A DNA stretch of 64,000 nt, from contig NC_092572.1 of assembly GCF_037975245.1 (NCBI RefSeq), forward strand, positions 5,731,001 through 5,795,000. Direction: 5' to 3'. Below the pieces are notes generated by a model that searched no databases, was not told where the DNA came from, and was given only the letters and a program-made list of their open reading frames with translations. A program made the translations under genes and the position numbers. Below, in pieces: positions 55,801 through 64,000 of this stretch. Source of the DNA: Apostichopus japonicus. Its lineage: Eukaryota > Echinodermata > Holothuroidea > Aspidochirotida > Stichopodidae. Position 1 is the first letter of the stretch, and each line of letters starts with the position of its first letter.

Positions 55801-56984
55801 ATTCAATTTGATTCAATGTAATTGAAACATGTTTGTGAGTGACAGCCCTCCATAGATCTGACAATGTTGAAATAACATCAAATAATGTTCAACTTAAAAC
55901 ATGTTTCCTAATATATTATTCAATTTGTGGAACTGTAAAACATTTTTTTTATACAGGGGTAGTAATGAAATGTCTTTGAAGGATGGACACTTATCCAAAT
56001 TAAGACATAATTCATTTTCAAATCAAAATTTTGCCCATCTATTTATTGCGAAGCAACCTTTGACCTATAAAGAATAGAGATTTGTGTTCGAAAAAAATGA
56101 AATGTTCATGTTGTAGCATTTAAAACCTTCAAATTATATTTGCGACGGATTGACAATTGTTGTGTGTTGGATAAACACCCATGAAATTAATGTCAAAGTT
56201 AAAACAAGAACTGTAATATTGTGACAATTGCAGTAAACATGATTAACCAGATGGCTAGTAAGCTTGGTCAGTCTTGCTATGTTTCATACGAGGATATTTA
56301 ATGTAACACACATACAAAGATTTTCAATAAAATTATCAGATGAATGACTTAAAACCTAAATGACATTTTTCCTGATACAACTTACAGTACCCTGATGCAT
56401 TTACTTATATGAAGGCTAACGATGGAATGTAAAGTTATCATATTTACAAGCAATGTCAGATTGGAACTTCCAATGACCTTTCAAATTTTTCAAAGATATA
56501 TCGTTGGGTTATCATACTTTGACCGATGTTGGCATTAAGTGACCTTTCACTTCCGCAAAATATAATATGGTTAATAAGATCACAAGTGGAAGTATGAAGT
56601 TAATATATGATTCCATTCGGAAATTAAGGCATATACCGACCTCAAATGACCACTGACCTCCACATAAAGTTAATAGGTTGGATCCAATGCAGTTCTAGAC
56701 GCGTTCTTCTTAATTTTAATTTCGCAGTTATTATATATAAAGGTAAATATGTTGTACTGTGTTGACCTCATATGACTGTTGACCCCTCCTGATTCCAAAT
56801 AGTTGTTGCACTCAGTGAGCTGGATACATGTAAAGTGTGTGTACATTGACCTATGTTGACCACAAATGATCTTTGGTCTGCACTAATATTAATAACCATG
56901 ATTACTCACAAATTTAGATCTACCTACAAAATAACCAACGTTTTCTTTTGAATTTTATGTTTAAAAAGTTGTTCGTGTAAAAGT
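55801..56984. other. Sequence between Penelope copies B and C
   Basis: Many 'TTGACC/TGACCT' words but no gene recognised. Confidence 0.35.
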
Positions 56985-56989
56985 AATTT

Positions 56990-57030
56990 GGCCTGACGTT
57001 TCGATCCTAGCAGGATCTACTTCAGAGGCT
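56990..57030 (-). ncRNA. Hammerhead-ribozyme-like motif, copy C
   Basis: Minus strand: GCCT helix, CTGAAGT (last core A replaced by T), GATCC-TGCTA-GGATC stem-loop, GAAAC, GTC, AGGC. Helix I (GCCT/AGGC) and helix II pair perfectly. Helix III is minimal, as in the Penelope type. Confidence 0.65.
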
Positions 57031-57499
57031 AAAAGTAACAGTAACGAAGGGGAACAAAAACACGCACAGGATACAGACCGATTAATGAGCACGGTGAACC
57101 CAATAAGATAGATGAAAGGGGATTATACGTAGACAAGGGATGGTGAGAAGAAAGCAACAGGGGAAGAGGAGAGGTAGAAGATAAACAGTGGAGGGACAAA
57201 GAGAGGATTAAAAGCACATGATATGGAATAAACTGAAGAGGGACAAAGACAGAAAAAGTGGAGAAAAAGGAGGGGAAGAGAGCTGTGAGAAGATGAGTGA
57301 AAGGGGGGGGGGGGAGAAGGGGGAGAAGGAATATAGGGAACAGACGAAAAGTTAGTCATGTCCTTCCTGAATGTTCAGCCCATGAGGTTGAATGGTAAGA
57401 AGACGTTGCATCCGGAGCCTCTCTCTGCTGATACGTACTAGGTCAGGATGGCTACCTAAGGATTCAATCCCCTGTAGGGACATGTCGTTTATGGTTTGG

Positions 57500-57840
57500 C
57501 TGGGAAGGTTAAAAATACTCTCCTACTGGGGTCTCAGTTTTCATGGTGTTGACTGTGGATCTGTGACCATAGGGAATCGCTTCTTGAGGGTGGTTTTGGT
57601 TTCGCCAACATACTGGTTGCCGCAAACTCTACAAGAGATCAGATAGATGGCATCGGTGGTAGTGCAAGTGATGTGACCCTTAGTCTTGTGTGTGAGTTGC
57701 ATACTGTGGCTGATGATGGAATTGGATGCAACAATGTGGTGGCTGCAGACGATGCATCTCGAAGTACGATCACATTTAAAGTACCATACTGGATGGTTGT
57801 GGGATTAAAAGTTAGAGATGGGACATCAGCACGCACAAGA
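57500..57840 (-). pseudogene. GIY-YIG endonuclease domain of Penelope copy C
   Basis: AIYLISC...CGNQYVGET...LKKR is the GIY-YIG signature in its Penelope form, in which the endonuclease follows the RT. A CxxC pair precedes it. The frame breaks after the KKRF (near 57.58 kb). Confidence 0.8.
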
Positions 57841-58203
57841 AGGTCTCGTAGGTTGCGTCGTCGTCTGTAGGCGATGATGGGTTTTATAGGACATCTCGTT
57901 TGAGTCTATCTGAAGTGAGGAGAATGTTGTGGCTATTAGAGTTAATATTCTGAAGAGTAGAAAGATTTGGATGGAAAGAAACAACCAGTTGGAAAGTAAA
58001 CCTGTTGGTGAGAGTAATCAGAGGTCAATTTGATGGTGCTGTGAAAAGAATTGATGTGATTGATTAAGGTGAGCAGGCTATCCTCATCACTGGTTCAAAC
58101 GAAGAACATGTCACCAATGTAGCGCCGCCAGATAAGGGGACAGGAGGGAACCATACTGAGCATGCGTTCTTCAAGGCTAGACATAAACATGCATGCAATT
58201 TTC

Positions 58204-58241
58204 ATTACACAGGCTCTCTAGTGGATAAGCAGTTTGCTAAC
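58204..58241. repeat. 38-bp inverted repeat, right copy
   Basis: Reverse complement of 52441-52478. It marks the outer edges of the Penelope-rich block. Confidence 0.88.
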
Positions 58242-61200
58242 AGTTTATTTTATATTAAATAGCTTTTCAAACGTTGCTGTCCACCAATTGCCATGATAAT
58301 TTTGCACTTACACTAACAAGGGGATACACCTAAATTATTAAGTTCCTCCAAACTGTCTTTATTGAATTATAGTGTTTAGAAAATATTAAAATTTCACCCC
58401 AAATGGTTTGTATACAACTTGTAAAAGTGTTATTCTATACAAAATCAACCATTTTTAAGAAAACCTTCGCAGTATCACCTTTTGGATTTGACTAATTTTA
58501 GCATCATTTGTTGTACATAAATCCTTCCGGGGGTCCTGTACAAGACTAAGACACTACAGGGTTAACATTACCAACGGGGTACAAATGGTCGACCTCGTAA
58601 AGGAACTGTACACAACTACGGGTGCGGGCCTATGTGTATATGCGATGCGCTAGCTCGAAAACACGGTATGTCAAGATATTCAGGACATGAACATCAAAGG
58701 AATTCGAGTATGTATGGTAGGGTACATTTATGTGGTAGAACGTTTTAAAAATAATTCTTTTAAGCACGATGTCCCCAGATAAAGTACTGGATTGACTCTT
58801 TTACACGTACAAGAACCATATTATTTTGGATAGAGGACAAAGGTCATTTGGGGTCAGCAAAATTCCAACTCTCAAATTATTCAATGGATCCCATCAGAGT
58901 ATTACGATTGCAAGTTCAGCCCTTTGTTGTTAGAGTGAGCTCGCAATTAAATTAACAACAACAAACGATATATTGTGTATTTCTGTTATCGTTGTGGAAT
59001 TATGTCACACGAGTCCCTGTCATCAAATGATATCAACACTGTTTTTTTATTTTTTTTATTTATACTGCTCTCAATCTGCAGTATTAACATTAACCAGGGT
59101 AATTAGCTTGCAAACTACTCTTGAGCCGCCTATACAATGTAGTTCCAGGCAAGTAACTGCTAGGAGGGGTTTCCTGCTGGTTATAACCAGAATAGAATGA
59201 AATGCAAATGATAGTAATCCCTAACACTACCAAATAAATATTGACCTAGCCTGCAATAATATTCATGAATATTTTAGAACAACACCAAATTATTGATTCC
59301 TTGCCATTTATTATGCAATTTGTTGATCTACAGTAGGTTTATGTTATCTTCCCTGTTGTGTAGGAACTTCCATGTTGTAAGCTTTCAATTAGGGATTGAA
59401 GAAACGTAATGAAAGGTGACCTATATTCATTGGTATGCTGGTCATCATCCTGCCCTTGGGTTGTGACATGTTAATGTGTGAGTGCTTGTACCTAAACAGA
59501 TCTAACATTATATATACCTATACAAAAACTTAAAATTAGCTTATCTTGAGTTTATTACAATCTGTTGTCCAGCTATACAGGCAAGGTGGGGCCAAATTTG
59601 CCAACCTAAAATGGAGGTGTTACATTGTCCATGTTTAGGGAATTGTATCTCTCAACGGACAAATCTATACCTAGACAGATAGTTTTAGGACTCTAGCATG
59701 TTTTATGAAGAACTTAAGAGGACTCAACGTTGATACTTTGTATTGAAAGCACACTCAGTCGAGGAAAAATACGAATGTGGCATCTCGACTTTAAACAGCT
59801 TTAAAAGTTAATGTCCAATAACTCAAATTTTGCTCACGTTAACCCTCACGCAAACACAAACGATAACTATACTGTTTAATTTCTTGTCTAGCGGAAGAAA
59901 CCAACAGCAATTACATGCATGAACATTAATGACACCAAATCTTATGATCTCAAAGGCATGTATCTATATACTCACATTTTGTTTCCAAGTACTTGTGTTA
60001 CGTTATTTAGACATACTATTCCAGAGATATCAGTTTAAACTTTTATATTCACAAATTAATATCCAAGATATGCAGACGCACACACGCAATAAAAAATAGA
60101 TTGATCATATGAATGTCGTGTGAAAAACCTAATATGCCAAAGATGGAAACCATGAAATATTTAGTTCCTGTCTTGTTTTCTTTATGACATTTGCATTTTA
60201 TCTTGCAATATGATTAGTATTAATCACACAAGAGTTGAAGACGTCATAAAATGTGCTTATTATACACTAACACAGGCTTGTTTTTTTAAAACTGTAAAAG
60301 AGTGGATGCAGAAACACATAATTGTTGTTTTACCTCAGAGATTTAGCGAGATAGAGAATCCAGAGAACTACTCACACAGATTAGCTCGAAAGTGTCCATA
60401 ACGTACATTCATCTTATACAGCTATTTGTACATTGTCTCCGTGTACAAATATGTCTACTCTTTGACAAAAATATGTATACCTCTTTTCACGAGACGTGAA
60501 TAAAACTATTGAATAACATCACTTAATCTATTCCCTTGGATATCAATGGTCAATTGCGTGCTAATTTCACAACAGCTGTAATTTGAAGAGACGTCAAAAC
60601 TAAAGAATGGTAAATCTCCTTGATGGGATAAATAACCGAATTATTTCTAGCGTTCCAATTGGTCGATGGTCGGGAAGGACGTTAAGAACGTATTTGACAG
60701 CGCCTTCGAAGCCGAGCACTTGTCGACAGCCAAAGCATGGATAATAGTTGAGCGCAGGCTTCAAACCATTTTTTCAAGCGCTGGTTGTCACTTCTCTTGA
60801 AAAGTGAAGGTCATAAACCGTTTCGCAACATCTTTTCTATTGGGCCCGGGCAGCGCTTATGCTGTCCATCGCAACTTTTTAACTCGATTTGAGAGAGAGT
60901 AATGCTTTATTTTATTTGATCTTGCCAACAACACTCTTGACTAGGGTGGTTTTTATAACAGTTTCTCGGTGACGGGGGTTAAGGGTGTAGTTCAATTGCC
61001 TATTTTACTTAGACAACTGTTCGCAACATTAGAAAACGACGGTTTGCAATGGGTTTTTTTTTCCCTCAGCTTTTTAAGTGGCTTTAGGCCTACATGTGCG
61101 TCGTTGGGTTCTAGCTTCGTTCCGGAACCACATAATAGTAGGTCATCTGTCGTTTTTTAGCAATATCTAGACACTGCGTTACTAGGTCCTCTGTGGATCA

Positions 61201-62261
61201 GGCTCGGTTTTCTAACATTCAGAAGGTCACGTTTGAGAGCTCTGACCGAGTTGTCTGTAGAGATTCATCCTACATATGTATAGGGTTTTCTACATTCAAG
61301 GCTTTATAGGTCTATGCTTCGTGATCTAGGGTGGTCCTTGTTATCAACTTGAATCGTTAGCAGTGGCCCCTGGGTAACAGATTTTGTCCGAGAAACTGCT
61401 GCAATAACCTTCAATATAACATTGCACTGTGTTTCGGCCATGTGCCTTTTTTTTGGGCTCAAGACTGGTTTCATGCTTTTTTCGACATAATTACTGGTGA
61501 TCGTTCATGGTCAGTCGGTCTTTGTTTTAAATTATACGGAATTGATCCCCCGAATTGTCATGTGAGTGTTTTTCTCATTATGTTGTTTGTATAGCTTTTA
61601 ATTAATAGTGTTGCGTGGAAGGAGTGAACAGTGACATACGGATCCAGGTCGATTTTAGGTTGGTGTTCGGGTTTAGAAGAATGGTGGGCCTGCTGGCAGG
61701 CCGACCGTTTGTACTTTTGTAGAGGTTTTGTGTTTAGTTAGGTGTAGAGGGGAGTTGGTGGTTTTAGAGGTATGTGTGGTAAGGTTTTTGTTGCTCATAA
61801 GTTTAGTTACTGTGCGGGTACGATGTGTCTTTCAATGCATTCTAGACCGTGATGTTTTGTATTCCCCTTGACGGATCACGTAAAAAGCAGTCTACCCTTT
61901 GAATTTATAAAATCATAAGTCATGGGGGCTGCTTTGGTTCCGCCGACATCAATTACATACATACTCTGGAATATTGCAATGTGATTGTTAATGGTAGTTG
62001 ATATATGCAAGCTATGATTCGGTCAAACGATAAGTTAATCCTCAACACCATGATTCACAAAATGACCGTTTAATATCATTGCATGCGCTGTTCAAAACTG
62101 GACTTACTTTAACGATTTGAACCTCCAAATACAAATTGATTCCATCTGATGAAACATTTCCAACAAAGGAAGAATTTTTTTTTAATTAAAGGGTGTGTCT
62201 TCCAGTTCCTTAGACTATCGTTTAACTTGAAAGTGTGATTTCCATTCGATTTTTTGGACAG
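58242..62261. other. Intergenic sequence
   Basis: Open frames at 60210-60401 and 60969-61160 have no recognisable domain. G/C-richer sequence around 60.65-61.8 kb may be an old repeat. Nothing can be named. Confidence 0.35.
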
Positions 62262-62527
62262 CACCACCCAACATACGCCCTGGTCAATCCATTTGACAAG
62301 GAATGCGAATTAGCTTCATGAAAATGCTATTGTTGTGCTATCCCAACCGATGGAGAATTACCCTCAGACAATGGGATAGTGTTTAGTTACTTCAATGGAA
62401 CTGATCATCTTATAGGGGGTTAAACAACTACCACAGTACAAAGCAATGATGTAGAAGCTGGTGTATACCTTACATATATCTGCATAGGACACAGTGGTCT
62501 TTAATATGGAGATAGCTTATATGTCAC
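62262..62527 (+). pseudogene. Isolated Ig-like receptor exon with three stops
   Basis: After a TTTTTTGGACAG acceptor the frame reads HHPTYALVNPFDKECELAS, then CYCCAIPTDGELPSDNGIVF, SYFNGTDHLIGG, and VEAGVYLTYICIGHSG. This is an Ig-like layout close to the exons at 17-18.4 kb (paired early Cys, late YxC). In-frame stops lie at 62319-62321, 62421-62423 and 62502-62504. Phylogenetic placement was not tested. Confidence 0.6.
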
Positions 62528-63878
62528 ATAAAATTAAGTATGCACATCACATCAAGTAAATATCATATATTATCTAGTGTTGTTAATGCCATCCCTATTT
62601 CATATTTTTGCTCATATGTTAAACAAAGTGCACATTGTAGAAGAGGTACGTGTGAAATAATATTTCGCTGGTTTATCATGCTGCGTTTTATCTGATTGTT
62701 TTGGGGTAAGGCATAATCCTGGTTGGTTAAATGTATTGATGTTATATGCTTGTAACTGTTGTTAGTCTCCGGTGTTTACATCACATGAGCCCGTTTACAC
62801 AGTAAGAGCAGTATTATTTCCAAACATTTTCTTTCATTTTTCGACAACGAAAACGGATACCAAGTCATGATTATGTGATGATTACTGAGATGATTTATAC
62901 ATGTATTGAGTACAAATACGGGTAAAAACTAGTCACAAGTACGGCAAGAATGTACTCGAGTCAAGGTTTGAGCGGCACTAGTAATGTAAGACCTTTATTT
63001 ATAATCATTTAAAGTTTACATACATATGTTGCGCTTTGCCTGTGCATTTGAGTCACTTCTATATTATAATATTTGCCAATTATTCCTTGTACACAATAAT
63101 ACTTATATGTTTACATTGGAACATTCTTGGTGATGAGGTAAAGGCCTTCGAACAGATTTTTAGGATTATCAGGGAATATTTCCTTTTGAATAAATACATT
63201 GTCTAACTGTTGAAGAATGTCATAGTTAAAACAGTATACATGTACAGGTTAGTCTTAAGGTTACATTTATCAACCTCAAATATTACATGAATCAGGGATG
63301 TACACAAATCCACCCGGTTGTATAAAGTACGTTTGATTACGTTATTAAAGACTTTTCTAGGCATCAAGCCAGAAAGCCTTTGCCCTCCTAGATATTTTCA
63401 AACTGAAATTTCTTATAAAACGTCTTTGCCATGCAAATGTGGTCTCGAGGGTAAACTTATCATGGGACATATGTTAACTGCCAACACTGACGTGCTAACA
63501 TGGCTGATATTTGAACTGGTAACACCATTCAGCAAAGCGTTACTTGACTTGAAGATTAAGATAAAAAGAACATTAAATAAACGATAACTTTCCTGTTGTA
63601 AGGGTTATTTCTCATTGAGTTGTTTATTGTGACGTTATTCTCCTTTGTTCAATTGTTATCACTGAATCACGGTATTATGCTATATTTACTACAGACGTAT
63701 TTTATAGAAAACAATTTGCATTTAATAACTGTGTGAAAATCATAGCTGTCTTTGCATATAGTTATTGTTTGCTACTACTAGCGCGATCAACTAATTAACT
63801 TTCCTTTATTCATTGTCCAATAAAAATGTCAGGAAATGGAAGTTATCACTTTCTTATAAAATTTACATGTAACATTGT
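62528..63878. other. Intergenic sequence
   Basis: An 89-codon open frame at 63318-63587 has no recognisable domain. No TM or kinase exon was found downstream of the Ig-like exon. Confidence 0.35.
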
Positions 63879-63928
63879 CGTGGTTGCTTGTTTTAACTAT
63901 TAACGTGGTTGCTTGTTTTAACTATTAA
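63879..63928. repeat. Tandem duplication, 2 x 25 bp
   Basis: CGTGGTTGCTTGTTTTAACT plus ATTAA occurs twice in a row without mismatch. Confidence 0.95.
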
Positions 63929-64000
63929 CGGCTTTCAAAACTTGTATTTGAAAGTAATAGTGGTGTTTCGTATTTATTTTCCTTTTAACCCACATGTTGT

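Larger units (their letters stand above)
56985..58241 (-). mobile_element. Penelope-like element copy C with GIY-YIG endonuclease
   Basis: Minus strand from 58.19 kb: MSSLEERMLS and RYIGDMFFV (RT palm, with Gly for the first catalytic Asp and a stop after it), AYRRRRNLRDLLVRADVPS, a Cys/His-rich CDRTSRCIVC-type linker, then ITCTTTDAIYLISCRVCG and NQYVGETKTTLKKRF, the GIY-YIG core. After KKRF the frame shifts. The tail NDMSLQGIES, RISRER-like and GLNIQEG-like strings is still visible in other frames. Confidence 0.82.

Noticed and set aside
63318-63587. 89-codon plus-strand open frame
   Set aside because: No domain, TM helix or kinase similarity, so it could not be linked to the Ig-like exon upstream.

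Overview
This is AT-rich animal nuclear DNA. Genes are split into short exons with GT-AG introns, there are long (TA)n tracts, and most of the window is decayed mobile-element sequence. Immunoglobulin-type receptor exons, a receptor-kinase gene with phase-1 introns, Penelope-like and gypsy elements and a tRNA-derived SINE head suggest a marine invertebrate. An echinoderm such as a sea cucumber is my best guess, but that is inference. No bacterial features are present.

Region by region. 1-6.9 kb (+): the 3' part of a 12-exon gene with one transmembrane helix followed by a complete protein-kinase fold. The HRD, DFG, beta-3 lysine and glycine-loop residues are replaced, so it reads as a receptor-tyrosine-kinase-like pseudokinase with an intact frame. 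7-16.4 kb: no recognisable gene, but diverged repeats and a (TA)n tract. 16.4-19.3 kb: a tRNA-like SINE head, then two Ig-like exons (one with an in-frame stop) and a transmembrane exon, a decayed receptor fragment. 20.1-20.6 kb (-): the 3' end of a LINE. 20.8-25.5 kb: a 4.65-kb mobile unit with gypsy-type gag, protease, a truncated RT and a complete integrase core. It is bounded by identical 171-bp inverted repeats (TGTAG...CTACA) and a 4-bp target duplication, TATT.

25.5-32 kb: tandem and dispersed repeats. 32.3-36.7 kb (-): a degenerate multi-exon gene with C2H2 fingers and conserved domains of a multi-copy animal family, with frameshifts and stops. 38.4-42 kb (+): a second gypsy relic that also lacks its RT. 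43.9-50.6 kb: inverted arrays rich in CCCATATGGG-like words, bounded by CCAGGTAGCAAG/CTTGCTACCTGG, enclosing a foldback-like pair of minisatellite arms (47.6-49.5 kb). 51.6-54.2 kb (-): exons of another extracellular receptor-like gene. 52.4-58.2 kb (-): several Penelope-like copies with GIY-YIG endonuclease remnants and hammerhead-ribozyme-like motifs. 62.3-62.5 kb (+): a third Ig-like exon with three stops.

Read together, one intact receptor-pseudokinase gene lies near broken relatives or similar receptor fragments, in a region repeatedly invaded by mobile elements. All coordinates and motif readings were made by eye. No database search was run.
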